Shown here in pieces: positions 1-9,011 of a DNA stretch of 64,000 bases. A program made the position numbers and the translations under genes. The notes below the pieces were generated by a model. The model worked only from the letters and a program-made list of their open reading frames with translations, was not told the origin of the DNA and made no database searches. Source of the stretch: Congregibacter litoralis KT71 (lineage in GTDB: Bacteria; Pseudomonadota; Gammaproteobacteria; Pseudomonadales; Halieaceae); assembly GCF_000153125.2 (NCBI RefSeq), contig NZ_CM002299.1, positions 1,549,075 through 1,613,074 on the forward strand, given 5' to 3'. The stretch's first letter is position 1; every line of letters begins with the position of its first letter.

Positions 1-60
1 CGAATTTGCGCTTACTGTCGTTGCGAGTAGCAGCAGGGTAGCAAAGGCGGCTTGTTTCAT
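1..60 (-). CDS. 5' end of an exported protein gene (cut by window edge)
   Basis: The minus strand opens an ATG at 60 that overlaps the TGA of the octaheme cytochrome gene by four bases (ATGA), a sign of translational coupling. The 20 visible residues start MKQAAFATLLLLATTVSA and look like a Sec signal peptide: a Lys near the start, a Leu/Thr/Ala hydrophobic core and an Ala-x-Ala-like end. The rest lies outside the window, so the function cannot be read. By context it is probably a periplasmic partner of the octaheme cytochrome. Confidence 0.6.
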   Translation of the reverse strand, partial: MKQAAFATLLLLATTVSANS

Positions 61-1526
61 GGCCTTGCTTCCGGGGGCGTCGGACGGGGAGCCATGTTCC
101 CACGCCCGCCCCAGCGGACGGGGTCGCCGGGATAACCAAGGGACTGCCAGTCGAGACGGCCTTTCCCTTCTTCGCCGTGACAATCAATACATTGAAGAGC
201 CTGTTCCTTCGGGGCCACCATGTGGGTCTGGGGCCAGTACATAGAGGTATCTGTAAATCCGTAGTCGCCGCTGTACGCCAGGCCCGTGTGTTGTGAACCG
301 CTGCGCAGGGCACGATCCCAGTCGAAATTTTTCCAGAATCCCCGAGGACCGCTGGTTTCCGGTTGGAGGAGATAGCGGTTCAAGCGGTCATAGACTTGGG
401 AGGCCCGATGCACTTTGAAAGGCCAGATACGCGCCTCCGGGTCCTCGATGCTTCCCAGAGGAGCATTCAGTGCGGTGACCTCGTTGGGATCTATGGGGTC
501 GCCCAAAATGTAACGACTGGCCTTGCCGTTGAACCACATATAGCTGGGCTTCAGCTGCTGTTCATAGGCAAAGCTGCCCTTGATGCGCAGATATTGATGA
601 TCATCTTCCTCCCGGGATTCGTCACCGGCGGTAGACCAGTCCCAATGGGTCTTTGTTGCACGACGACGGGCGGTCTCCGGAATATGGCAAGTCTGGCAGG
701 CCAGGGCGCCTCCATGACTGTTCAGGCGACGTTCCCGGTGAGGAGCACGGTCATGACAATCGGTGCAGTGGATCTGGTTTTCATTGTCCATGGATACGGA
801 TGTGGAGCGTCCCGCTATCTGGTGATCCCTGGTCCGATGACAATCCGTACATACAAAATCGAAGCGACCCATGTGCACATCAACATTCTCGCTGGGGTAG
901 AAAAGAGAGGAATCAAGGTCCCCGTGCTTCACTGCATCACCGCCGCCACCATTGAAGTGGCAGCTGCCGCAGTTGTTGCGACCGGGCTTGCCGACGCTCA
1001 TGGCGACCTCCCGCAGATCCACCCCGTCCACGGGAAGCCCGGCGTTGCCCTTTACATAGGTCCCTGAGCCGTCGTGGCACACGAGGCAATCGATGTTTTC
1101 AGTCGCGTCAAAGTCATAGCTGGCATCGGTCCAGCCGTAGCCGGCATGGCAGGCGGTGCAACTGGCCCAGTTGCCCTGGATACCGATACAGAAATTGTTG
1201 ATGACATTGCGCTTACCGCCTGAGACGGGCTCGCTGCGGCCGGCGACGGCAACCGGCGGACGGTCCCAGGTCCAGTGAGAGGAATGACGAAGGTCCTGAT
1301 CGACACCGTCATGGCATTCCAGACAGCGTGCCGTGACTGCCTGGGGAGATGCAAAGCTTTGATCCAGGAGCGCGGTGTGCTCAACGCCCGGCAACCGCCC
1401 GGGCACAGAGTCCCAGGGCGAATCACCGGTGACAGAGGGCGGTGAAAACACCCAGAAAAGGGGTAGCAGTATCACAGCCGCGATACCTGCCCATATCCAA
1501 AGCCAGCGTAGGGAACGGGCACTCAT
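57..1526 (-). CDS. Octaheme c-type cytochrome, tetrathionate-reductase (OTR) family
   Basis: The protein has exactly eight CxxCH haem-binding motifs in order: CLECH, CTACH, CLVCH, CGSCH, CTDCH, CTDCH, CQTCH and CIDCH. Eight haems in about 490 residues matches the octaheme tetrathionate reductase family, whose members reduce tetrathionate, nitrite or hydroxylamine in vitro. A single N-terminal hydrophobic segment (WLWIWAGIAAVILLPLFWVF) with a basic start would anchor it to the inner membrane with the haems in the periplasm. I chose the ATG at 1526 because GGAG lies just upstream and the anchor then begins near residue 8; the frame is open up to 1619 but that extension has no clear purpose. The downstream gene overlaps it by four bases. 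The substrate in this organism is unknown. Confidence 0.88.
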   Translation of the reverse strand: MSARSLRWLWIWAGIAAVILLPLFWVFSPPSVTGDSPWDSVPGRLPGVEHTALLDQSFASPQAVTARCLECHDGVDQDLRHSSHWTWDRPPVAVAGRSEPVSGGKRNVINNFCIGIQGNWASCTACHAGYGWTDASYDFDATENIDCLVCHDGSGTYVKGNAGLPVDGVDLREVAMSVGKPGRNNCGSCHFNGGGGDAVKHGDLDSSLFYPSENVDVHMGRFDFVCTDCHRTRDHQIAGRSTSVSMDNENQIHCTDCHDRAPHRERRLNSHGGALACQTCHIPETARRRATKTHWDWSTAGDESREEDDHQYLRIKGSFAYEQQLKPSYMWFNGKASRYILGDPIDPNEVTALNAPLGSIEDPEARIWPFKVHRASQVYDRLNRYLLQPETSGPRGFWKNFDWDRALRSGSQHTGLAYSGDYGFTDTSMYWPQTHMVAPKEQALQCIDCHGEEGKGRLDWQSLGYPGDPVRWGGRGNMAPRPTPPEARP

Positions 1527-1771
1527 GGAATATGCGGTTCTCCAAGGGGTTAAACATACCAAACTAGCATTCGGCCAATGACTTGTATTGATATAGGTCA
1601 GTATTCGGGGCAGTTGCACACTTCTGACAGCGCAAAAGACTCTGCAGCCTGTGCTGCGGGATGATTTCTATGCCTCTTCTGCCGGATTTTGGTGGGAGCG
1701 TGGGTATTTTGCTTTTTGAGATGTTCGATCCGTGGCACTCTAGCTCGTCCTCCAGATCTTTGAGCTTGCCT

Positions 1772-2674
1772 ATGGAAGTTCCCCTGATTGACTGTGACCC
1801 CAGGACCCGCAGCGATGCAGAAGTTGCCCGAGATATTGACAGGGCGCTGCGGGATGTCGGTTTTATGGCTGTGCGCAACCTCGGTGTCACCCCGCAGCGC
1901 ATTGAGGAGGTTTTCGGCACCGCAAGACGTTTCTTTGATGGCGCTGAGGAGGAAAAACGACGCTGTGCCTATGTCGCGGCGCGGGAGAATTTCGGCTATC
2001 AGGGTCTCGGACAGGAAAGTCTGGATCCCGATCGCCCCGGGGATCTCAAAGAGACCTTTACCATGCGCAATCTGCTATCGGAGCAGGTTGCGACGGAGCG
2101 CTGGCCTGATGACGAGTTTCGCGCATCGATCTCGACATTTTTTGCTGATGCCCTGGCCGCGGCGCAGCGCCTCCAGCGTTTGCTTGCTCTGGCCCTGAGT
2201 ATGCCCTCGGAGTTTTTTGTCGATCGGCATAACGGCGAAAACATCACCCTTCGCTTGCTCCACTACCCCCCGGTGCTGAGGTCGGTCATCGATCCCGAGC
2301 AGATGGGGGCGGGCGCCCATACGGACTATGGCATGCTCACCCTACTGTTCCAGGACGCCGTCGGTGGATTACAGGTGCAGTCGGAGAAGGGTGCCTGGCA
2401 CGATGTGCCGCCCCGGCCCGACGCTATTGTCATCAATTCGGGGGATCTTCTTGAGCGTTGGAGCAACGGCCGCTATCGCTCAACCTGCCATCGTGTACTG
2501 CCCCGGGAGCAGGGCGTGGAGCGTTACTCAATCGCGCTTTTCGTGGATCCCGATAGCGATACCCGCGTGGAGGTGCTTCCATCGTGTATCCCCGCCGGTG
2601 GCGCTGCGGTATATCCGCCCGTTAGCGCCGGCGAGCATCTGCAGGCAAAGATAGAGGCAACGCATCGTGCCTGA
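1772..2674 (+). CDS. Isopenicillin N synthase-like 2-oxoglutarate/Fe(II) oxygenase
   Basis: This is a 300-residue non-haem iron oxygenase of the isopenicillin-N-synthase / 2-oxoglutarate dioxygenase superfamily. The iron triad is visible as His183-x-Asp185 (GAHTDYGMLTLL) and His240 (CHRVL), with Arg251 (RYSIALFVDPD) placed to bind the 2-oxoglutarate carboxylate. The N-terminal 'MEVPLIDCD' resembles the usual start of the family, so I prefer the ATG at 1772 over the open extension to 1661; no strong ribosome site decides between them. The stop overlaps the next gene, an MFS transporter, by eight bases, so the two are probably one transcript. That pairing suggests oxidation of a small molecule that is then moved across the membrane. 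The substrate cannot be inferred. Confidence 0.85.
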   Translation: MEVPLIDCDPRTRSDAEVARDIDRALRDVGFMAVRNLGVTPQRIEEVFGTARRFFDGAEEEKRRCAYVAARENFGYQGLGQESLDPDRPGDLKETFTMRNLLSEQVATERWPDDEFRASISTFFADALAAAQRLQRLLALALSMPSEFFVDRHNGENITLRLLHYPPVLRSVIDPEQMGAGAHTDYGMLTLLFQDAVGGLQVQSEKGAWHDVPPRPDAIVINSGDLLERWSNGRYRSTCHRVLPREQGVERYSIALFVDPDSDTRVEVLPSCIPAGGAAVYPPVSAGEHLQAKIEATHRA

Positions 2675-3857
2675 TCCCGCACTTCCCGCAACCCGGGCGG
2701 GCCTGTTCTCACACCCGGGGCTTCTCATGGCCGGGGCGGCGGCGTTTGGCATGTCGACGCTGTTCAGCGCGCTCAAACCGGTTCTGGTGACGCGGTTTCT
2801 TGAGGAAACCAGCTGGGGTGCGGGGATGGCGGCTGTCGTGGTGGCCGTGCCCTTTCTGGGCATTGCACTGTCATCGCTGTTGTTTTTTCTGAGACCTCCG
2901 CGGGCGAGTGTCCGACGCCTGGCGCTGACCTTCGGGACGGCCCTGGTGGTTCTCGAATTGCTTAGCGCCATACTCTTTGAGAAGCAGCTGCTGTTGCTGG
3001 GTCTTCAGTTCGTCGCGGGTTTCTGCGTGGGCGCGCTGATGGCCGCGACATCGCGTTTGGTGGCCGTCAGCGCTGCGCCGGATGAGAGCTTCGGGTTTAT
3101 CGATATGTCTGCCGTCGCACTTATGTCGGTCATGGTGGCTGGCGCGGGGGCGGCGGTAGCTGCGGCGGGGATCAAGGGTGGCTATGGTTTCGCGGCCGTT
3201 GTGGCGCTCATTTACGCAGGGATCATAGCCAGCTATCGCGAAACCCCTGCGCTCATGTCCCACCACGATCATGCACTGCCATCCCTTGACCTGTCTTTGC
3301 GTCCTGTGATGGTGGTGTCCATGGGCATGCTCTTTGTGACCTGCAGCGGTCTGGGCTTTGCTTTTATGTTCAGCCTGGCCGCGCGTCTGGGCATGGGCTA
3401 TGAGGAGGCGGGGTCGCAAATCGGCGTGTTACTGCTGCTATCGGCGCTCGCCTGCCAACTCGGGGGCTGGTGTAGCGGACGTTTCGGCCCGCGGTATCCA
3501 TTATTAGGCGCTTTCCTCGCCTGCGCCGGCGGTTGGTGGATCGTGGTTCATGCCCAGAGCCCCGGCCTATTCATGCTGGGTCTGGTTCCCGCGGTATTCG
3601 CCCTGCAATTCAACTTTCCCATTCTCCTGGCGTTGGCGGGCTCTTTGGATGAGCACGGCCGCTGGGCCGGCATTGCTGCGCCCCTTATCACCAGTGGTTT
3701 TGCCTGGGCCGCTATTGTCGCGGGACAGGTGGTGCAACTCCGTGGCCTCGACGCCCTCGCCGGTGCAACGGCCCTGGGAATGATGCTTTGCGCCATGTTG
3801 CTGTGGCCCGCAACGAACCGCTCCTTGCCTGCGATACCTGCCGCAGCAGTGGAATGA
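2667..3857 (+). CDS. MFS transporter, 12-TM type
   Basis: The 396 residues are almost entirely hydrophobic and carry about twelve membrane spans separated by short basic loops (RPPRASVRR, RFGPRYP), typical of a major facilitator. It begins with a GTG inside the last codons of the upstream oxygenase gene, an eight-base overlap that argues for translational coupling. Its stop codon abuts the stop of the convergent amidase gene with no spacer. No substrate motif is recognisable. Export of the oxygenase product or uptake of its substrate are equally possible. Confidence 0.85.
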   Translation: MPDPALPATRAGLFSHPGLLMAGAAAFGMSTLFSALKPVLVTRFLEETSWGAGMAAVVVAVPFLGIALSSLLFFLRPPRASVRRLALTFGTALVVLELLSAILFEKQLLLLGLQFVAGFCVGALMAATSRLVAVSAAPDESFGFIDMSAVALMSVMVAGAGAAVAAAGIKGGYGFAAVVALIYAGIIASYRETPALMSHHDHALPSLDLSLRPVMVVSMGMLFVTCSGLGFAFMFSLAARLGMGYEEAGSQIGVLLLLSALACQLGGWCSGRFGPRYPLLGAFLACAGGWWIVVHAQSPGLFMLGLVPAVFALQFNFPILLALAGSLDEHGRWAGIAAPLITSGFAWAAIVAGQVVQLRGLDALAGATALGMMLCAMLLWPATNRSLPAIPAAAVE

Positions 3858-5324
3858 TTACTGCTCCTCGTGCGCTGTTTCCAGCAGCGCCGCGATGGCG
3901 GCCAGTTTGTGATCCTGCCAGCGCTCACCGATAAGGGAAACACCGATCGGTAGATTTGCCAGCTGGCCAAGAGGCAGCGTGATGTGGGGGTTGCCGGCGA
4001 CCGCCGCCTGGCCGGCCATGCCCGGACCAAAAAACGCATCGCCATTGACCCAGTCGATCATCCATGCGGGCCCGACGGTGATTCCCAGCAGAGCGTCCAG
4101 CGCATGTTCTCCAAAAAGCTTGTCCAGACCGTCCTCGCGCATGGCTTTCTGGGTTGCTTTGCGCTTCCGCCGGTATTCCTCTTCCGAATCCGGCAGGCTT
4201 TGCGCCTTGAGGAAAATGGATTGATCAAAGTACTTGAGCTCGTCCTCGGCATGTTCCTCATTAAAGGCGATGAGCGATGCGAGGGTCATACTGCTCAAGG
4301 CATTGGGCAAGCCCGCAAGATAAGCGTTCAAATCGCGACGAAATTCATAAAGCAGCACGTCGTAGGAGTCCTGGCCGTAGCCCTCGTAGGGTTCTATGTC
4401 CAATCCGGGAATGAGGGTGGCACCCTTGCTCTTCAGTAGCGCCAGAACGCGATCCAGCTCTGCGTCCCGCCGGGGGTCGTAGTTCTGAGTGCGGGCGAAA
4501 ATGCCGATGCGCAGACCTTCCAGTGATGAAACGGCGTCCAGCGTCATGAGCCCCTTGCGGATGCTCCTGCTGTTCTCGGCCTGAGGGTCACTCATGACCG
4601 CCAGGGTGCGTGCGGCCAGGGGTACGCTGTTGGCAATGGGCCCCGCTGTGTCCTGGGTGCTTGCCAGAGGAACGATGCCCTCGCCCGACACCAAGCCCTG
4701 CGTGGGTTTAAAGCCCACAACGCCGTTGATGGAGGCGGGGCAGACAATGGACCCTGAGGTCTCGGTGCCAATGGCAACATCCACATATCCCAGGGCAACG
4801 GCGACGGCAGAGCCGGAGCTTGAACCGCAGGGAGTGCGCGCGGGGTCAATGGCGTTGCGGGTCTGGCCGCCGACACCGCTCCAGCCAGAACTGGAAAATT
4901 CCGAGCGGAAATTTGCCCACTCGCTGAGGTTGGCCTTCCCCAGAATGACCGCACCCCCTTGGCGCAGCTGCGCAACGAGGGGGGCATCCCGACCCGTGCG
5001 GTTCTCTGCCAGCGCTAAAGACCCCGCGGTGGTTGCCTGCCCTTTTGATTCGATGTTGTCTTTGAGCAAAATAGGCTCACCGTGGAGAGGGCCCGGCGCT
5101 CTGCGCTGAAGATCCAGACTGCGAGCCACTGCCTGCGCCTCGGGGTCCAGGGCAATGACTGCCCTGTATTGCGCATCACGGTTTTTAATGTCGGCAATGA
5201 CGGCGGTGATACGTGTCAGCACCGGTGTGGCGTCCTGGGCAGCAAACACCACAGGCAAAGCTGACAGGGTGAGCATGCCGCTGGCGAAGACGCCCAGTAA
5301 TCCACGGGTGTTTATGCTTTTCAT
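3858..5324 (-). CDS. Exported amidase (amidase signature family)
   Basis: A Ser-cisSer-Lys amidase: catalytic Lys88 in 'ILLKDNIESKG', the Ser-rich 'PCGSSSGSAVAVALG' block holding the cis-Ser, and the nucleophile Ser192 in 'GTETSGSIVCPA'. It hydrolyses amide bonds; family members range from GatA to peptide amidases. The N-terminus (residues 1-29, ending ALPVVFAAQ) is a signal peptide, so the enzyme acts in the periplasm or outside, which rules out a GatA role. The 488-residue length is normal. A close relative would be peptide amidase or 6-aminohexanoate-type hydrolase; the substrate is not determinable. It is monocistronic and convergent with the MFS gene. Confidence 0.87.
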   Translation of the reverse strand: MKSINTRGLLGVFASGMLTLSALPVVFAAQDATPVLTRITAVIADIKNRDAQYRAVIALDPEAQAVARSLDLQRRAPGPLHGEPILLKDNIESKGQATTAGSLALAENRTGRDAPLVAQLRQGGAVILGKANLSEWANFRSEFSSSGWSGVGGQTRNAIDPARTPCGSSSGSAVAVALGYVDVAIGTETSGSIVCPASINGVVGFKPTQGLVSGEGIVPLASTQDTAGPIANSVPLAARTLAVMSDPQAENSRSIRKGLMTLDAVSSLEGLRIGIFARTQNYDPRRDAELDRVLALLKSKGATLIPGLDIEPYEGYGQDSYDVLLYEFRRDLNAYLAGLPNALSSMTLASLIAFNEEHAEDELKYFDQSIFLKAQSLPDSEEEYRRKRKATQKAMREDGLDKLFGEHALDALLGITVGPAWMIDWVNGDAFFGPGMAGQAAVAGNPHITLPLGQLANLPIGVSLIGERWQDHKLAAIAALLETAHEEQ

Positions 5325-5458
5325 GATTTGGAAAGTCCTAGGCTAAGTCCATCGATGCCGTACGGGAAAACTACGGGTCTTCCGCTACTTTAATCCCGTC
5401 TCGCCTGCTGATTCAAATGACGTTGCATGAGTTCAGCGCTTTATGCAGAGTACAGAGT

Positions 5459-6142
5459 CTAGATGGGCAGGGGAATGAACACCGAGGTCGCCGTGTGAAC
5501 GACCTTGGTGACTCTGCGATCGCCGGCGTCCCCGGCGATACGGGACATCATGTCCTGGAGGGCGATGAGTTTTCCAAAAACCCGCTCGAAGCTGAGGTTA
5601 TCGATACGGCCCTGATATTCACTGGATATGAGGAATGGCGCGCCGGTGCTCTGCCGGTTGTTTTTCAGTCGCCAGAGGAGAATCTCAATGTTCCTGGCAC
5701 TGGTGCTGAGAGCCCGGGAATCCAGAGAGTCGAAGAGAAACGATTCCGTGTTGTAGCCATAGGCCCGTCGCAGCATGCCGCCCAGGCCCACAATAAGCGC
5801 AAAGACGCGGTCCCCATGGAAAGACTCCTGGAACACGAGCTCCAATGCTGCAATCTCCTGGGCGTAGCCAAGCTCCTCAAATGCCAGGGGGCCGGGCGTA
5901 TCCCGTAGCTGCCGTAGACGATCATCGGCGGTGCTCAAGGCCCCGCGGCGAAGCTGATCCGGATTGCGCGCGTAGAACTTAGCCATAAGCTCCCGCACCA
6001 ACAGCCTTGTCTCGGTGATGAATTCATCGGTGACGAGGTCAATGTCGGACTTTACAAGGTTCTTTACTTCGTAGCCGCCGCAGCCCCCGAGCATTGAGCC
6101 GAAGAGCAGGGCGACAAACGGCCGGCGACCCAGGGTCGTCAC
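5459..6142 (-). CDS. Predicted lipoprotein, unknown function
   Basis: A 227-residue protein whose N-terminus (RRPFVALLFGSMLGGCGG) ends in a lipobox-like GSMLGGC, so it is probably a lipoprotein. The rest is soluble and mostly helical, with no motif I recognise. It starts eight bases after the stop of the SDR gene and is almost certainly co-transcribed with it. The pairing suggests an envelope or lipid-related task, but this is only context. Confidence 0.7.
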   Translation of the reverse strand: MTTLGRRPFVALLFGSMLGGCGGYEVKNLVKSDIDLVTDEFITETRLLVRELMAKFYARNPDQLRRGALSTADDRLRQLRDTPGPLAFEELGYAQEIAALELVFQESFHGDRVFALIVGLGGMLRRAYGYNTESFLFDSLDSRALSTSARNIEILLWRLKNNRQSTGAPFLISSEYQGRIDNLSFERVFGKLIALQDMMSRIAGDAGDRRVTKVVHTATSVFIPLPI

Positions 6143-6150
6143 GGCGGACC

Positions 6151-6978
6151 TCAGGAAGCCTGACGGATCTGCGCTGCCATCTGCTCCAGGGCTTGAAACG
6201 CGGCAACAGGATTATCCCGCTTGAGTTCCAGGAGGCCCATTTCCGGACCGATACCCACGGCGATCTCCGGTTCACCTTTTTCAAAACCGTCGATGATAAC
6301 GTCAGCGCAGTCGTCGACATTCATGCCGCCGGCGATGTCATCGTCGGTTGTGCCCGTGGGTTTGCCGTCGCCCGCCAATGCATTTTTGGAGACGTTGGTG
6401 CGAATGAATCCCGGTGTGATGGTGGTCACCTGCAGACCGTCGCTGGCGACTTCCGTGCGCAGGGCATCAAAGAAACCCATGACCGCATGTTTTGCGGCAC
6501 AGTAGCCCGTGCGCAGGGGGGCACCCACCTTGCCGGCGACACTGGCGGTAACGGCAATGTGCCCCTCACCTCGGGCAATCATAGCGGGCAGGGCGGCCTG
6601 GGTCAGGGCAATCTGTCCCAGTACATTGATGTCCATCATCTGCCGATAGACCTCGAAGTCCGTATCCACGCAGAGGGAACGTTGGGACACGCCTGCATTG
6701 TTGATCAGCAGGTCGATCTTTCCGAAATGTGCGAGCACCTGCTGCGCAGCGGCTTCCATAGTGTCGTATCGGGATACGTCCAGGGGCAATACGATCACGT
6801 CGCCTGCGCCTGCATTGCGGCAAAGGGTGGCTACCCGCTGAAGCTCCGACTCGTTACGGGCTGACAGTACCAGGTGGCTGCCGCGCGCTGCCATGCGCTC
6901 TGCAAGCGCCTCACCAATACCGGAGGAGGCGCCGGTAATCCACACCACTTTGCCGTTGAATTGAAAGCCTGGGTACAT
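6151..6978 (-). CDS. Short-chain dehydrogenase/reductase
   Basis: A classical SDR of 275 residues: NAD(P) loop TGASSGIG at residues 15-22, NNAG at 93-96, and the catalytic Ser146 / Tyr159-x3-Lys163 (YCAAK) in the usual spacing. An Arg41 after the second strand (SARNESEL) suggests NADPH. I start at ATG 6978 because GGAG sits about eight bases upstream; the frame stays open to 7098 without a better signal. The C-terminal tail (residues 240-275) is typical of DltE/YqjQ-like oxidoreductases that act on long or lipid substrates. The lipoprotein gene follows in the same transcript. Confidence 0.87.
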   Translation of the reverse strand: MYPGFQFNGKVVWITGASSGIGEALAERMAARGSHLVLSARNESELQRVATLCRNAGAGDVIVLPLDVSRYDTMEAAAQQVLAHFGKIDLLINNAGVSQRSLCVDTDFEVYRQMMDINVLGQIALTQAALPAMIARGEGHIAVTASVAGKVGAPLRTGYCAAKHAVMGFFDALRTEVASDGLQVTTITPGFIRTNVSKNALAGDGKPTGTTDDDIAGGMNVDDCADVIIDGFEKGEPEIAVGIGPEMGLLELKRDNPVAAFQALEQMAAQIRQAS

Positions 6979-7148
6979 GAATACTCTCCAAAAAAGGTCA
7001 GCACGAAGGATAACGTGAAAACCAGAGACCGAGGAGTTATATGTCCCGGGAGCGTAGACCTGCATAAAAACAAGGGGTACCGTTAAATCTGCCCTCAAGC
7101 GTTAAGCGGGGCAAGCAAACTTCTTCCACTGAATAGCCGAGTTTTTCT

Positions 7149-7577
7149 ATGCCAGCACCTAATAGTATTAAAGACTGCATGCGCAGAAACCCCTTAACAA
7201 TCAACAGTCGTGCAAACCTCGTACAGGCCGTTGAGACTCTGGTCGAATATAAGCTGACAGGCGTTACCGTCGTGGACGACGATGGCAACCCCGTAGGCGT
7301 GCTGTCGGAACTGGATTGCATAAAGTCGGTGTTGGCTGCGATTTATAACGACGGTGATCCGGAGCACTCCCTGGTGCAGGACGCGATGACCAGCAGTATC
7401 GTGAGTTGCACGCCGGGTGATTCAATTGTCGAGGTGGCTGCGGACATGCTCGCCACCCGCCAGCGTCGTCGCCCGGTTATTGAAAACGGACGCCTTGTGG
7501 GGCAGGTCAGTTCCAGTAACGTCCTCTGGGCCCTGATGGAGAATTCGCGTCGGCGGGTGCTCTCCAAAGACGCTTGA
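7149..7577 (+). CDS. CBS-domain pair protein
   Basis: A 142-residue protein made of two CBS domains (about residues 8-65 and 72-130), recognisable by 'MRRNPLTINSRANLVQAVETLVEYKLTGVTVVDDDGNPVGVLSELDC' style strand-helix patterns and the repeat of them after 'VQDAMTSSIVSC'. Stand-alone CBS pairs bind adenosine nucleotides and act as sensors of energy state. No effector domain is attached, so its target is unknown. It is transcribed alone, away from the SDR gene. Confidence 0.85.
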   Translation: MPAPNSIKDCMRRNPLTINSRANLVQAVETLVEYKLTGVTVVDDDGNPVGVLSELDCIKSVLAAIYNDGDPEHSLVQDAMTSSIVSCTPGDSIVEVAADMLATRQRRRPVIENGRLVGQVSSSNVLWALMENSRRRVLSKDA

Positions 7578-8045
7578 GAGACGGCTGAGAAAGTCCTCTC
7601 AGACTCAAAGCAGAAAAAAATGAAAATAAGGGGAATAAACCATTCCCCATCACCGTCACCTTAACAGTGGTGGAGTGAAACACCCTATCCGAGGAGGTGC
7701 CGGCGGGTATATTGGGAACGATAGTGATCCAACATAGGAGCGCATCGAGACTCCCGGCACCGACCTCACACTGCTTTCCTGCGACTTTTTCTTCCTCTTC
7801 CTCTTCCTCTTCCTCTTCCTCTTCCTCCTTTGCATCTCGCGTTGGCAACTCACTCATGCCCGGCTTTTAGCCGCGCAGCGCACATTGCCTTGTGAGTCAC
7901 CTTCCAGTGAGGCCAAAGCATGGACGGCTTAGTAAAGCTTTGTCGGGTTAGGTATTGGGAGAACGTCCGCGGGGAGAAATGGAGGAACTGCGGAGAGAGG
8001 TGCGCCCGCGGGTAGAACCTCGCAGGTTTGCGGCGTTGGCAGCTG
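7578..8045. other. 468-bp intergenic region with hairpin and hexamer repeat
   Basis: This gap between two convergent genes holds no convincing gene. Just after the CBS gene lies a perfect six-base hairpin, CTGAGA at 7585-7590 and TCTCAG at 7597-7602, flanked by an A-rich run; it could end transcription from the right. A CTTCCT tandem array lies further on. A minus-strand frame with a poly-Glu stretch (7507-7857) reads through the array but has no clear ribosome site and overlaps the CBS gene. Confidence 0.5.
7791..7826. repeat. Six tandem copies of CTTCCT
   Basis: Six perfect copies of the hexamer CTTCCT run without interruption. Read on the minus strand the unit is AGGAAG, which would encode alternating Glu codons. 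A hexamer expands or contracts by slippage without changing a reading frame. Confidence 0.9.
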
Positions 8046-8828
8046 TTACCGCTGCCAGTTGTTGTTGATCATAGCGTTCTCGGCCTCGCGTCCCAGCGCG
8101 ATGTCACCGGCATGCTGGGTGATGAAGCTGGCAACGGGGGCCGACTCGGCAGCACCGGCAGGGCGGTAGGCGTCCGCGGCTTCGAGATAGGATTCAAGGC
8201 CGGCTGCCTGAGTCACCCAGCGGCTGTCGTCACGACAGGCCACAGCGCGCCAATCGGACGCTCCGCCTCGCAGCAAATACTCTCGACACCAGCGGCCGTC
8301 TTCGTGGGGGAAGCTCAGCACAGGCTGTATTTCCCGGCCGTCCTCAAGTGCGGTCCAGCCATCGCCGGAGGGCACGCTGTCCAAAGCGGCGGACACAAAA
8401 CCATCGTTACCCGGGAGGCGGCTCCCGGTGCCCTGATTGCCGGTGTTGGATATCAGGCTCAGGGCGATGGCACCGACAAACGATGCTGCAACGGCATACA
8501 TCCAAAAGGGTTTCGTGGCGGCTGCAGTGCCGCCGATGTTTGCCGTGCGTCCTGGAAAGCTGAGAACGGTTGCGCTTTCGCCATAATGAGCGTCGTCGCC
8601 CTGGCTTGCACCGGCTAATAGCGCCTCCACGGTCTCGGGCACCTGATCGTGCTCCGCGAGGGCATCACGTAGGCGTTGGTTGAGCTCCTGCATACGTAGC
8701 AAGCCGGACTGGAGAGCAGTTTCCGAATGCAGCCGGGCTTCCAGCGCCCGGGATAGCTCTGGCGCAAGTTCACCATCGAGATACTGCGATAGCAACTCGA
8801 TATCCCGCTCACTCAATGCCTGGTTCAT
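8046..8828 (-). CDS. Membrane anti-sigma factor for the adjacent ECF sigma
   Basis: About 260 residues. The N-terminal cytoplasmic part has the pattern of anti-sigma domains (ERDIELLSQYLDGELAPEL, then a long helix ELNQRLRDALAEHD) but lacks the zinc HxxxCxxC. One membrane span lies near residues 107-126 (WMYAVAASFVGAIALSLI), followed by a periplasmic domain of about 130 residues rich in Trp/Cys (DGRWCREYLL, DWRAVACRDD). It lies directly downstream of the ECF sigma gene on the same strand, the usual order. I prefer the ATG at 8828; the frame opens at 8843 with little ribosome-site support for either. The periplasmic domain is the likely sensor, possibly released by proteolysis. Confidence 0.78.
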   Translation of the reverse strand: MNQALSERDIELLSQYLDGELAPELSRALEARLHSETALQSGLLRMQELNQRLRDALAEHDQVPETVEALLAGASQGDDAHYGESATVLSFPGRTANIGGTAAATKPFWMYAVAASFVGAIALSLISNTGNQGTGSRLPGNDGFVSAALDSVPSGDGWTALEDGREIQPVLSFPHEDGRWCREYLLRGGASDWRAVACRDDSRWVTQAAGLESYLEAADAYRPAGAAESAPVASFITQHAGDIALGREAENAMINNNWQR

Positions 8829-9011
8829 GCCTGTGCCTTCCATGTTTCTGATGCTTCGTTGCGCTCATGGTTTCCATGAAGCGCTACTCTTTTCCCTTGG
8901 TCTTTCTTGCTTGCCTATCTTTTCTTTCTAATTCTTTTCTTTCTAATTTTTCTAAAGCCTAACTCTCTGACAATCTCTCAAACACGCTTTGTCAGCGTTC
9001 AAGCTCGTGAG

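Noticed and set aside
7507..7857. 116-codon minus-strand frame with poly-Glu
   Set aside because: It depends on the hexamer array, overlaps the CBS gene and lacks a ribosome site; kept only as a repeat.
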